Below are positions 21,363-29,732 of a stretch of DNA of 64,000 nucleotides, piece after piece (position 1 is the stretch's first letter; each line of letters opens with the position of its first letter). Both the position numbers and the translations under genes were made by a program. Origin of the DNA: Verticiella sediminum (GTDB taxonomy: Bacteria > Pseudomonadota > Gammaproteobacteria > Burkholderiales > Burkholderiaceae_B). Below the pieces are notes generated by a model. That model was not told the origin of the DNA. It ran no database searches and worked only from the letters and a program-made list of their open reading frames with translations. The stretch is from assembly GCF_007558815.1 (NCBI RefSeq), contig NZ_VLTJ01000030.1:1-64000 (forward strand), in the 5' to 3' direction.

Positions 21363-22571
21363 TCAGAGCCCGAGCACCTGTTTGGCCAGCACCTCGTGCT
21401 GGATCTCGCTGGAGCCGCCCGCGATCGTGTAGCCGCGCGTCACGAAGCGGCGCGCCGAGGCGGCCGGCGCGTATTCGCTGCGCCCCGCCACGGGAGCCGG
21501 CGGCTCGAAGTGGGCCGCGCGGTCGTAGGCCAGCGTGTCCGGGCCCAGGGCGTCGACCGCCAGGTTCTCGATGTCCTGGATCAGCGTGCTCCCGGTGAGC
21601 TTGAGCATGCCGGTCTCCGGCCCGAGGCGGTGGCCGGCCTCGGCGCGCAGGCGAAAGCGCATGACGGTGGCGGCCAGCGCTTCCAGCCGCACGTCCAGCG
21701 CCGCGTAGCGCTGGCGGAACCATGGCCGCTGGCACAGCGGCTGGCCCGCTTCGCGCACTGTCTCGCCGATGGCGCGCACCTTGGCGAGGCGGCGCCGGTT
21801 CTCCGCTACCCGCGCAAGGTTCAGGCGCTCGAACTCCAGCAGCGACTTGGCGATGGTCCAGCCGCCGTTCTCAGCGCCGACGCGGTTCTCCACCGGCACC
21901 GCGACGTCGTCGAGAAAGACTTGATTGAACAAGTGCCAGCCGTGGATGCCGATGATCGGGCGCAGGCTCACGCCCGGGGTGGCCATGTCGATGAGCAGGA
22001 AGCTGATGCCCTCCTGGGCCTTGGCCTGCGCGTCGGTGCGCACCAGGCAGAAGATCCAGTTGGCGTACTGCGCGTAGGACGTCCAGATCTTGCTGCCGTT
22101 GACGACGTACACCTCGCGGCCGTCGCGCGTCTCGCGCACCGCGCTGGTCTTGAGCGAAGCCAGGTCGGAGCCGGCGTTGGGCTCGGAATAGCCCTGGCAC
22201 CACCAGTCCTCCAGGTTCAGGATGCGCGGCAGAAAGAAGCGCTTCTGCGCCTCGTCGCCATAGCGGATCAGGATCGGGCCGAGCATCTCGAACGTGATGC
22301 CGCCCGTCTCGGGCGCGTGGTTGGCGACCATCTCCTCCTGGAAGACGGCGCGCTGCGCCGGACTCCAGCCGCAGCCGCGCCATTCCTCGGGCCAATGCGG
22401 CACCAGCCAGCCGCGCTCGGCCAGCCGCTGCTGCCAGTCCTGGATCTCGGCGCGCGTCGGCTCCAGACCCAGACGGACTTTCTCGCGCGTGGTCTCGGCA
22501 AGGGCTTCGCTTATGAACGCGCGCACCTCGGCCCGGAAGCTGCCCGGATCCTGGGCATCCCTCATGGACAT
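21363..22571 (-). CDS. Acyl-CoA dehydrogenase, large-subunit type (second pair)
   Basis: 402-residue ACAD. The start is supported by AGGAGA about 5 nt upstream. Conserved blocks CQGYSEPNAGSDLASLKTSA, GSKIWTSYAQYANWIFCLVRTD and the C-terminal IAGGSSEIQHEVLAKQVL are present. In contrast to the first large subunit, the position before GGSSE is Ala, not Glu, so the catalytic base must lie elsewhere. It follows the enoyl-CoA hydratase gene on the same strand and is likely part of the same GntR-controlled unit. Confidence 0.9.
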   Translation of the reverse strand: MSMRDAQDPGSFRAEVRAFISEALAETTREKVRLGLEPTRAEIQDWQQRLAERGWLVPHWPEEWRGCGWSPAQRAVFQEEMVANHAPETGGITFEMLGPILIRYGDEAQKRFFLPRILNLEDWWCQGYSEPNAGSDLASLKTSAVRETRDGREVYVVNGSKIWTSYAQYANWIFCLVRTDAQAKAQEGISFLLIDMATPGVSLRPIIGIHGWHLFNQVFLDDVAVPVENRVGAENGGWTIAKSLLEFERLNLARVAENRRRLAKVRAIGETVREAGQPLCQRPWFRQRYAALDVRLEALAATVMRFRLRAEAGHRLGPETGMLKLTGSTLIQDIENLAVDALGPDTLAYDRAAHFEPPAPVAGRSEYAPAASARRFVTRGYTIAGGSSEIQHEVLAKQVLGL

Positions 22572-22619
22572 CGTCGTCTCCTGGTTGCGGCGGCCGCGGC
22601 CGCCGAAGTGTTCCTGCGC

Positions 22620-23360
22620 TCAGGCCCGCGCCGGCGGCCCCTGCGTACCGGCATTCGCTCCGGCGGGCAACGCCGCGGCGCACGCCTGCAGCCAATCGCC
22701 GGCCGGCATGCGCGCGGTGGCGGCGCGCAGGCCCAGCTTGCAGGCCGCCACGGCCGCGGCCGGGTAGGCGCCGATACGCGCGGCCAGCCCGCACGCACGC
22801 GTGACGACCGCGTCGTCGCCGACCACTTCGGTCGCCACGCCCAGCCGATAGAGTTCCTGTGCCGGGACGCGGTCGCCCAGCAGCGCGATGCGGGCGGCCA
22901 CGGCTTCGGAATGCCGCAGGGCCAGCCAGGCGAAATTGCGCGGCGCGGCCATGCCGATCTGGATCTCGCCCACCTGCAGGAAGGCCTGCTCGCCCACGAT
23001 CAGGAAATCGCCCGCGATGGCGAGCGCGGCCGCGCCGTTGATGGCGTAGCGCTCGAGCGCGACGATCAGCACCTGCGGGCAGGCGAGCAGCAGCCGGTGC
23101 ACCTCGTCCCAATCCCGGGCGAACGTGGCTTTCCACTCCGGCTCGGGCGTGGCCGAGAAGGCCTTCAGGTCCAGCCCCGAGCAGAAAGCGTCGCCCGCGC
23201 CGCGCAGCACGATCGCACGGATCTCGCGTTCGCCCTGCAGCTCGCGCAGCGCCTGGCCGAGATCCCTCGCCAGGTGGCCGTCGATGGCGTTGCGCCGGTC
23301 CGGGCGGTTCAGCACCACCTCGGCCCAGCCTTCGTGACGTTCGCAGATGACGGTTGGCAT
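22620..23360 (-). CDS. Enoyl-CoA hydratase/isomerase family protein
   Basis: 246-residue crotonase-fold enzyme. Family blocks: LNRPDRRNAIDGHLARDL, the oxyanion-hole segment GAGDAFCSGLDLKAF, and YAINGAAALAIAGDFLIVGEQAFLQVGEIQIGMAA. The two active-site acids of canonical hydratases are not both obvious, so a hydratase, isomerase or hydrolase role cannot be chosen. Its ATG directly abuts the TGA of the GntR gene (no spacer), so the regulator and the enzyme are translationally coupled and lie in one minus-strand unit with the ACAD pair. Confidence 0.88.
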   Translation of the reverse strand: MPTVICERHEGWAEVVLNRPDRRNAIDGHLARDLGQALRELQGEREIRAIVLRGAGDAFCSGLDLKAFSATPEPEWKATFARDWDEVHRLLLACPQVLIVALERYAINGAAALAIAGDFLIVGEQAFLQVGEIQIGMAAPRNFAWLALRHSEAVAARIALLGDRVPAQELYRLGVATEVVGDDAVVTRACGLAARIGAYPAAAVAACKLGLRAATARMPAGDWLQACAAALPAGANAGTQGPPARA

Positions 23361-24149
23361 TCAGCCCTCCCTGGCCGATGAGGTGTCGTTGTGCAAGGTG
23401 ACGCGGTACTCCAGCAGCTCGGGCGTGCCGTAGGTCTCGCTATAGGTGGCGGGCTGCCCTTCGTAGTCCAGCCCGGTGGTCAGGACGCGCAGCAGCGGCG
23501 CGCCGGCGGGCTTGCGCAGGCGTCGCGCAACCATGCCCTGCGCGGCCACCGCCTGCACGGTGACGCGCGTGCGCGCCGTGCGCAGACCGAGCAGGCGATG
23601 CAGTACGTCGGTGACGTCGTTGTGCTCCAGATCCTGCGCGGCCAGCCGCTCGGCCAGTTCGGGCGCGAGGTAGGTCGTGCCCACGGCGAACGGGACATCG
23701 TCGCAATAGCGGGCCACCGTCACCGCGCCGACGGGTGTGCGCGGCGGCAGGTTGAGGGCCAGCGCCACCTCGGCGTCCGCCTTCTGCACACTGTGCGACA
23801 GCAGCCGGCCGTGCGCCTTCCAGCCGCGCTTGCGCATGGCTTCCAGCACGCCGACCAGCGGCCCCTGGCCGCCCGGCGCGCGCGGCTGGCTCACGAACGA
23901 ACCCCGGCCGTTGACCGTGTGTACCAGCCCGCTGGCCTGCAGCTCGGCCAGCGCCTGGCGCACGGTGATGCGGCTCACGCCGTATTGGCGGCACAACTGC
24001 GCCTCGGACGGCAGACGGCCGCCGGCCGGCAGCACGCCGGCCAGGATGTCGGCCCGCACCGCGTCGCGCACCTGGGCGAAACGGGGCTGGGTTGCCTCGG
24101 TCGTCGTGGCCTCGCCTTCCAACGGCATGGCCTCTTTTACACCTGTCAT
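23361..24149 (-). CDS. GntR-family (HutC subfamily, UTRA domain) transcriptional regulator
   Basis: 262-residue regulator. N-terminal winged helix at about residues 20-85 (LPSEAQLCRQYGVSRITVRQALAELQASGLVHTVNGRGSFVS), then the UTRA ligand-binding domain (SHSVQKADAEVALALNLPPRTPVGAVTVARY) to the C-terminus. Start at 24149 chosen because AGGAG lies 6 nt upstream; an ATG at 24170 would add seven residues. It heads the enoyl-CoA hydratase/ACAD operon and most likely autoregulates it through the repeats overlapping its start. Confidence 0.9.
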   Translation of the reverse strand: MTGVKEAMPLEGEATTTEATQPRFAQVRDAVRADILAGVLPAGGRLPSEAQLCRQYGVSRITVRQALAELQASGLVHTVNGRGSFVSQPRAPGGQGPLVGVLEAMRKRGWKAHGRLLSHSVQKADAEVALALNLPPRTPVGAVTVARYCDDVPFAVGTTYLAPELAERLAAQDLEHNDVTDVLHRLLGLRTARTRVTVQAVAAQGMVARRLRKPAGAPLLRVLTTGLDYEGQPATYSETYGTPELLEYRVTLHNDTSSAREG

Positions 24150-24177
24150 AATAGCTCCTGATGATGTCATGATAGCT
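24144..24177. promoter_or_regulatory. Direct repeats overlapping the gntR start, candidate operator
   Basis: TGTCATAATAGCT (24144-24156) and TGTCATGATAGCT (24165-24177) match at 12 of 13 positions with a 21-bp period, i.e. two helical turns on the same DNA face. They flank the ribosome binding site and contain both possible start codons of the GntR gene. HutC-type GntR operators are typically short AT-containing dyads, so autoregulation is plausible (inference). Confidence 0.5.
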
Positions 24178-24422
24178 AACCCAATCGGCGAGATGCATCG
24201 GGGTTTTCCATAGCCCCGGGACGGCGCTGCATGTGACGCGGCTCCGCAACACGCCCGCCGCCGATCGAGTGGCCCTGCTAGGTGCCGGCTCGGCTGCGGA
24301 TGTACCCTGAAACGATGTTGAACGACGCGCGGCGCTGCGGTTCGCCGCGCATCGGCCCAGCGCGGGTCACGGCGCCCAGTGCCCGGAACGCCAGCGCGAC
24401 GCCGATCGTTGGGAGGAGCATC

Positions 24423-24989
24423 GTGTCGAAGTCCTGTACGGATGCCGTCAAAAGGAATCGGGTGGAGATCACGCCTGACCGGGTCGTCAAGGTGTTTTCA
24501 CAAGGCGCGCACAAGTCGAGCAGATTCCATCACGAACTCGAAGCCCTGCGACGCCTCAGGGGCGTGGACGGCATACCGGTGCTGCTGTCCTATGCACCGA
24601 CGGGGCGCCGCATCACGACGGCGCGCCTGCCCGGTACGTCGCTGGACGTGGCCCAGGCCGTACCCGACGCGGTGTTCCTGCGGCTGCGCGTGCTGGTGGA
24701 AGACATGCTCTATTGCGGCGTCGCCCGCCACTCCCTGCCCGCGCGCGACATCATTGTTCGTCCAGACGGAACGGTCAGCGTGGTCGATTTCGAGCGTTGC
24801 ACGCTGCGCCGCTGGCGCTTCGGACCCATCTGGCGGATCTCCTGCCGGGTGGCGCGCTTCAACCTGCTGCGCCTGATCGAAGCGCATGCGCCGCATCTTC
24901 TGACGCCGCAGGAGCAGACAACGCTGCGCCGACAGCACCGATGGCGCGCTGCCTTTCACCGGCACAGGCACTGGTTCCATCGACTGTGA
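24423..24989 (+). CDS. Small protein-kinase-like (RIO/LPS-kinase-like) protein
   Basis: 188-residue protein. The GTG start at 24423 is chosen for the strong GGGAGGAG 6-7 nt upstream; the frame is open further but without a ribosome site. It looks like a compact kinase fold: ITPDRVVKVF (beta3 Lys), an alphaC-like HHELEALRRL with Glu, a catalytic-loop-like HSLPARDIIVRPDGTVSVVDFE in which DFE takes the DFG place and the usual HxD is altered. The Arg/His-rich C-terminus may contact membrane or nucleic acid. Resembles small bacterial lipopolysaccharide/RIO-like kinases; substrate unknown. It is not operonic with either neighbour. Confidence 0.65.
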   Translation: MSKSCTDAVKRNRVEITPDRVVKVFSQGAHKSSRFHHELEALRRLRGVDGIPVLLSYAPTGRRITTARLPGTSLDVAQAVPDAVFLRLRVLVEDMLYCGVARHSLPARDIIVRPDGTVSVVDFERCTLRRWRFGPIWRISCRVARFNLLRLIEAHAPHLLTPQEQTTLRRQHRWRAAFHRHRHWFHRL

Positions 24990-25000
24990 CGCAGGCAGAC

Positions 25001-25027
25001 GGACGCGCCCCGGCCGCGGGCGCGTCC
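25001..25027. terminator. Hairpin terminator after the kinase-like gene
   Basis: Perfect 10-bp stem GGACGCGCCC / GGGCGCGTCC with a 7-nt loop, 11 nt past the kinase-like stop codon in a convergent interval. No T-run follows, so it may act as a weak or Rho-assisted terminator for either direction. Confidence 0.5.
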
Positions 25028-25163
25028 TGACGGCGGGCCATGCCGCGGCGCGGCATGGCTCAGCCCTTCACGACGGCCCCGTCCAGCCCGTGGCGGACAG
25101 GATCGGGCGCCGAATCCGGCACCCATGAGGCCCGCGGCGTCGCCGCCGGCCAGCGCGCGTCGA

Positions 25164-26618
25164 TCAGTCCTGCAGGCACAGGTACTTGATCTCGAGGTAT
25201 TCCTCGATGCCGTGGCGCGAGCCTTCGCGCCCGAGGCCGGACTGCTTGACGCCGCCGAAGGGCGCCACCTCGTTGGAGATCAGGCCGGTGTTGATGCCGA
25301 CCATGCCGTACTCCAGCGCCTCGGACACGCGCCACAGGCGGTTGCGGTCCTCGGTGAAGATGTAGGACGCCAGCCCGAAGACGGTGTCGTTGGCCTGGCG
25401 CACCACGTCGGCCTCGTCGGTGAAGCGGAACAGCGGCGCGAGTGGGCCGAAGGTCTCCTCGCGCGCGCACAACATGCGCTCGTCCACCTCGGCCAGCACG
25501 GTGGGCTCGAAGCAGGTGCCGGACACGCGCTTGCCGCCCGTCAGCACCTTGGCGCCGCGCTCGACGGCATCGGCGATGTGCTGCTCGACCTTGGCGACAG
25601 CGCCTTCGTTGATGAGCGGGCCGTGGGTGGTGCCCTCGGCCAGGCCGTCGCCCACGCGGAACTTGGCGACCTCGGCGAGCAGGCGCTCGGTCACGGCGTC
25701 GTAGATGCTGTCGTGCACGTAGACGCGGTTCGCGCACACGCAGGTCTGGCCGGCGTTGCGGAACTTGGAAGCAACGATGCCGGCGACCGCCTTGTCGATG
25801 TCCGCGTCCTCGAACACGATCAGGGGCGCGTTGCCGCCCAGTTCCAGCGACAGCTTCTTGATGGTGGAGGAACATTGTTCCATCAGCTTGCGGCCGGTCT
25901 CGGTCGAGCCGGTGAAGCTCAGCTTGCGCACCGTATCGCTGCCGGTGAGCACCGGGCCGATCTCGCTGGAGCGCCCCGTGATGACCTGCAGCACGCCGTG
26001 CGGCACGCCGGCCTCGATGGCCAGCGCGCCCAGCGCCAGCGCGGTCAGCGGCGTCAACTCGGCGGGCTTGACGATCATCGGGCAGCCCGCGGCCAGGGCC
26101 GGGCCGGCCTTGCGCGTGATCATGGCGGCCGGGAAGTTCCAGGGCGTGATCGCCACCGACACCCCGATCGGCTGGCGCAGCGTGAGCAGGCGCTGGCCCG
26201 ACACCGGGCTTTGCAGGATCTCGCCGTCCACGCGCTTGGCCTCTTCGCCGAACCACTCGATGAACGACGCGGCATAGGCGATCTCGCCCTTGGCCTCGGC
26301 CAGCGGCTTGCCCTGCTCGCAGGTGAGGATGCGGCCGAGGTCGTCCTGGTGCTCCATCATCAGGTCGGCCCAGCGGCGCAGCACCTTGGCCCGCGCCTTG
26401 GCAGGCTGCGCAGCCCAGGCCGTCATCGCCCGGGCGGCCGCCTCGATGGCGGCCTCGGCGTCCGCCGCGCCCAGTTGCGGCACGCGGGCCAGCACCTCGC
26501 CGGTGTACGGGTCGGTCACGTCGATGGTGGCGCCGTCCAGCGCTTCGCGCCAGCCGTCGCCCAGCAGGCATGCCTGGCGCAGCAGGTCGGGCCGCTTCAA
26601 TTGCAGTCGTTGACTCAT
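25164..26618 (-). CDS. gabD: NAD(P)-dependent succinate-semialdehyde dehydrogenase
   Basis: 484-residue aldehyde dehydrogenase converting succinate semialdehyde to succinate, the second step of GABA catabolism. Catalytic Glu259 (LSLELGGNAP) and Cys293 (GQTCVCANR), cofactor-binding PWNFP and FTGSTETGRKL, and C-terminal PFGGVKQSGLGREGS are all present; length fits GabD. The start MSQRLQLKRPDLLRQ matches family N-termini; the open frame continues upstream without similarity. Downstream of gabT on the same strand with a 137-nt spacer. Confidence 0.95.
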   Translation of the reverse strand: MSQRLQLKRPDLLRQACLLGDGWREALDGATIDVTDPYTGEVLARVPQLGAADAEAAIEAAARAMTAWAAQPAKARAKVLRRWADLMMEHQDDLGRILTCEQGKPLAEAKGEIAYAASFIEWFGEEAKRVDGEILQSPVSGQRLLTLRQPIGVSVAITPWNFPAAMITRKAGPALAAGCPMIVKPAELTPLTALALGALAIEAGVPHGVLQVITGRSSEIGPVLTGSDTVRKLSFTGSTETGRKLMEQCSSTIKKLSLELGGNAPLIVFEDADIDKAVAGIVASKFRNAGQTCVCANRVYVHDSIYDAVTERLLAEVAKFRVGDGLAEGTTHGPLINEGAVAKVEQHIADAVERGAKVLTGGKRVSGTCFEPTVLAEVDERMLCAREETFGPLAPLFRFTDEADVVRQANDTVFGLASYIFTEDRNRLWRVSEALEYGMVGINTGLISNEVAPFGGVKQSGLGREGSRHGIEEYLEIKYLCLQD

Positions 26619-26755
26619 GTTTTCCAACTCCCAAGGTGTGGCGCACGGCCCGTGCGGCCGCCGCTGTCTGTATTCCGTATCCATTACGCCGTGAGCCGCT
26701 TTTTTTCGCCCGGCATGGCAGCTTCCGGCCGACCCGCGGGCGAGTCCCGGCCCGG

Positions 26756-28021
26756 TCAGCCTTCGATGGCGCGCGCCAGGATGTCCAGTGCGCGCCCGAA
26801 CAACTCGTCCTCGATGGTCAAAGGATAAAGCAGGCGGATGACGTTGCCGTACATGCCGCAGGAGAGCAGCAGCAGGCCCTGTTCCAGGGCGCTCTTCAGC
26901 ACCGCCTGGACCTTCGCTGCGTCGGGCTGGCCTGACGCCGGATCGCGGAACTCGATGGCGATCATGGAGCCCAGGCCGCGCACCTCGGCGATGGCGGGCA
27001 CCGTGGGCTTGAGCGCCTCGAGACGGGTGCTCACGCGCTGGCCCAGCGCCTGCGCGCGCTCGCACAGCTTCTCGTCGGCGATCACGTCGAGCACGGCATG
27101 CGCGGCAGCCACGGCCAGCGGGTGGCCGGCGTAGGTGCCGCCCAGCCCGCCAGGCCCCGGGGCATCCATGATGGCGGCGCGCCCGCTCACCGCCGACAGT
27201 GGAAAGCCGCCGGCCAGGCTCTTGGCCATCGTCATCAGGTCGGGCTCGACGTCGTGATACTCCATGGCGAAGGTCTTGCCGGTGCGCGCAAAGCCGGTCT
27301 GGATCTCGTCGGCGATGAGGACAATGCCGTACAGATCGCACAGCTTGCGCAGGCCGCGCATGAGTTCGGTGGGTGCGGGGTTGAAGCCGCCCTCGCCTTG
27401 CACCGGCTCGATGATGATCGCCGCCACGCGCTGCGGGTCGACGTCGGTCTTGAAGAGCTGGTTCAGGGCATCCAGCGTATCCTGCGCGGAAACATCCTGC
27501 AGGTTCGCGGGGAAAGGCACATGGTACACGTCGGTCGGGAACGGGCCGAAGCCGAGCTTGTACGGCGCCACCTTGCCGGTCAGCGCCAGTCCCATCAGGG
27601 TCCGACCGTGAAAGGCACCGCCGAACGCCACCACCGCCGAGCGGCCAGTATGGGCACGCGCGATCTTGACGGCATTCTCCACCGCCTCGGCGCCCGTCGT
27701 GAAGAAAGCGGTCTTGGTGTCGCCGCTGATCGGCACCAACGCGTTCAGGCGCTCGGCCAGCGCGATCGGCCCTTCGTAAGGCACGATCTGATAGGCCGTG
27801 TGGGTGAAGCGATCGAGCTGGCGACGCACGGCGTCGATCACCCGCGGGTGGCGATGGCCGGTATTGAGCACGGCGATGCCAGCGGCGAAGTCGATGTACT
27901 CACGGCCTTCCACATCCCACAGACGCGCATTCTCGGCACGCTCGGCGTGGAAATCGCACATCACGCCCACACCGCGCGGTGCGGCGGCGAGACGGCGTTG
28001 CTTGAGTTCTTCGTTGGTCAT
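26756..28021 (-). CDS. gabT: 4-aminobutyrate--2-oxoglutarate aminotransferase
   Basis: 421-residue class-III PLP aminotransferase that moves the amino group of GABA to 2-oxoglutarate, giving succinate semialdehyde for GabD. PLP Lys267 (TMAKSLAGGFP), Asp238 (IADEIQTGFARTG), and GAEAVENAVKIAR are visible. The start MTNEELKQRR is the family N-terminus. The gene is divergent from gabR across a 132-nt region with a long dyad, and its activation by GabR with GABA and PLP is the expected control (established for Bacillus GabR; inferred here). Confidence 0.95.
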   Translation of the reverse strand: MTNEELKQRRLAAAPRGVGVMCDFHAERAENARLWDVEGREYIDFAAGIAVLNTGHRHPRVIDAVRRQLDRFTHTAYQIVPYEGPIALAERLNALVPISGDTKTAFFTTGAEAVENAVKIARAHTGRSAVVAFGGAFHGRTLMGLALTGKVAPYKLGFGPFPTDVYHVPFPANLQDVSAQDTLDALNQLFKTDVDPQRVAAIIIEPVQGEGGFNPAPTELMRGLRKLCDLYGIVLIADEIQTGFARTGKTFAMEYHDVEPDLMTMAKSLAGGFPLSAVSGRAAIMDAPGPGGLGGTYAGHPLAVAAAHAVLDVIADEKLCERAQALGQRVSTRLEALKPTVPAIAEVRGLGSMIAIEFRDPASGQPDAAKVQAVLKSALEQGLLLLSCGMYGNVIRLLYPLTIEDELFGRALDILARAIEG

Positions 28022-28093
28022 GGCGGGGGTTCTTGAGTTCCAGGTTGACAGTCGTTCAGGGCGATACGGCCCGCCAGCGCATTCTGCGACCGA

Positions 28094-28141
28094 ATTGGCA
28101 CCAAAGAGAAGAGCCACCTTATAAAATACTATGGTGCCAAT
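28094..28141. promoter_or_regulatory. GabR operator candidate and gabR promoter
   Basis: A perfect 10-bp inverted repeat, ATTGGCACCA (28094-28103) and TGGTGCCAAT (28132-28141), has arms centred 38 bp apart in the gabT-gabR divergent region. Between the arms lies the only AT-rich stretch, with -35 TTGGCA (28095-28100) and -10 TATAAA (28120-28125) giving a start near 28132. Both arms therefore overlap gabR promoter elements, fitting autorepression by a dimeric MocR regulator. AAGGAG at 28142-28147 is the gabR ribosome site. Confidence 0.7.
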
Positions 28142-28153
28142 AAGGAGCCAGCC

Positions 28154-29638
28154 ATGCGTTCCGTCACCGCCGACCTGCTCCTGCAGCGCCTGAACGCCCA
28201 GGCGCCGTCCGGGCCGCGCAATCGCCGTCTGTACGAAGCGCTGCGCGCCGCGATCCTGGACGGCTCGCTGCCGCCGCGCTCGCGCCTGCCCGCCTCGCGC
28301 GATCTCGCCGCCGAGCTTGGCCTCTCGCGCAACACGGTGCTGCACGCCTACGAACAATTGCAAGCCGAGGGTTACCTGCACACGCGCGTGGGCAGCGGTA
28401 CCTTCGTCGCCGAGACCGCCCCTGACCGCTTTCTGCACGCCAGCCGCGCCGTCCCGGCGGCGCCGCACGCCGGCCTGGCTCCGCGCCTGGCGCAACGGGC
28501 GCGCACGGCGCTCGAGCGCGCCTCGGCCTTCGAGCGGCAATGGGGCGCCTTCATGCCCGGCGTGCCGGACGTCAGGCAGTTTCCCAACCGCCACTTCGCG
28601 CGGCTGCTGGCCCGGCTGTGGCGCTCGCCGGAGCCCGCTCTGCTCACCTATGCCAACGGCGGCGGCGACATGCGCTTGCGCGAAGCCCTGGCGCAGCATC
28701 TGCGGGTCGCGCGTTCGGTGCGCTGCGAGCCGGAGCAGCTCCTGATCACCGAGGGCGTGCACCAAGCCATCGAGATGGCCGTCAAGATGCTGGTCGACCC
28801 CGGCGAAACCGTGTGGGTCGAAGACCCGGGGTATTGGGGCTTTCACAGTGTGCTGCGCATGGATCCGGCGATCACCGTGCGCGCCATTCCGGTGGACGAA
28901 CAGGGCATGCGCCTGCCTGTGGAGGATGGTGCGCCGTCCCCGCGTCTGGTGTTCGTGACGCCTTCGCACCAATACCCGCTGGGCCCGGTCATGAGCATGG
29001 CCCGGCGCCAGGAGTTGCTCGCCTTCGCGCGCAGCCGGAACGCCTGGATCGTGGAGGACGACTACGACAGCGAATTCCGCTTCGGCGGACACCCGATTCC
29101 CGCAGTGCAGGGCCTGGAGGAAAACCCGCCCGTCATTTATATCGGAACATTCAGCAAGACGCTGTTTCCCGGCCTGCGCGTGGGCTACATGGTGCTGCCG
29201 CGCGAACTGGCCGCCGCGTTTCGCTCGGTGCACGCCGACCTCTACCGCGAAGGCCATGCGATCACGCAGCGCGCGCTCGCCCACCTCATCGAGGACGGCC
29301 ACTACGCCGCCCACATCCGGCGCATGCGCGTGCTGTACGCGCGGCGGCGCGCGCTGCTGGTCGAGCTGATCGAACAGCACCTGAGCAGCGCCTGCCTGCA
29401 CACGCAGGACAGCAACGCCGGTCTGCACCTGGTGCTGCGCCTGCCCGCGCACGTCAACGACGCGGCTCTCGCGCAGGACCTGATCGCGCGCGGCATCCTC
29501 ACGCGGCCGCTTTCGCGCTACTACCTCGGCGACACCACAGCGCGCGGTCTGCTGCTGGGGTACGCCTGCGTGGAGGAGGCGGACATCACGCCCGCCTTCC
29601 ACGCGCTGCGCCAGGGGCTGGCCGAGCACGGCATCTAG
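28154..29638 (+). CDS. gabR: MocR/GabR-type regulator (GntR wHTH fused to aminotransferase fold)
   Basis: 494-residue fusion regulator. N-terminal GntR winged helix at about residues 20-85 (LPASRDLAAELGLSRNTVLHAYEQLQAEGYLHTRVGSGTFV), linker, then a fold-type-I aminotransferase-like domain with PLP Lys335 (GTFSKTLFPGLRVGY) and VEDDYDSEFRF. Regulators of this type bind PLP and GABA and control gabTD. It is divergent from gabT, has a good AAGGAG site six nt upstream, and is followed by a strong hairpin terminator. Confidence 0.93.
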   Translation: MRSVTADLLLQRLNAQAPSGPRNRRLYEALRAAILDGSLPPRSRLPASRDLAAELGLSRNTVLHAYEQLQAEGYLHTRVGSGTFVAETAPDRFLHASRAVPAAPHAGLAPRLAQRARTALERASAFERQWGAFMPGVPDVRQFPNRHFARLLARLWRSPEPALLTYANGGGDMRLREALAQHLRVARSVRCEPEQLLITEGVHQAIEMAVKMLVDPGETVWVEDPGYWGFHSVLRMDPAITVRAIPVDEQGMRLPVEDGAPSPRLVFVTPSHQYPLGPVMSMARRQELLAFARSRNAWIVEDDYDSEFRFGGHPIPAVQGLEENPPVIYIGTFSKTLFPGLRVGYMVLPRELAAAFRSVHADLYREGHAITQRALAHLIEDGHYAAHIRRMRVLYARRRALLVELIEQHLSSACLHTQDSNAGLHLVLRLPAHVNDAALAQDLIARGILTRPLSRYYLGDTTARGLLLGYACVEEADITPAFHALRQGLAEHGI

Positions 29639-29642
29639 GCCC

Positions 29643-29672
29643 GGCAGCTTGCGCGCGGACGCGCAAGCTGCC
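29643..29672 (+). terminator. Hairpin terminator of gabR
   Basis: Perfect 13-bp stem GGCAGCTTGCGCG / CGCGCAAGCTGCC with a CGGA tetraloop, 4 nt past the gabR stop, followed by the short weak tail TACTATTT. Confidence 0.65.
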
Positions 29673-29732
29673 TACTATTTGCGACTGCGCGCGGCCCCGC
29701 GCCGCCCTTTACTTCCTCGCCCACCCGCCCGC

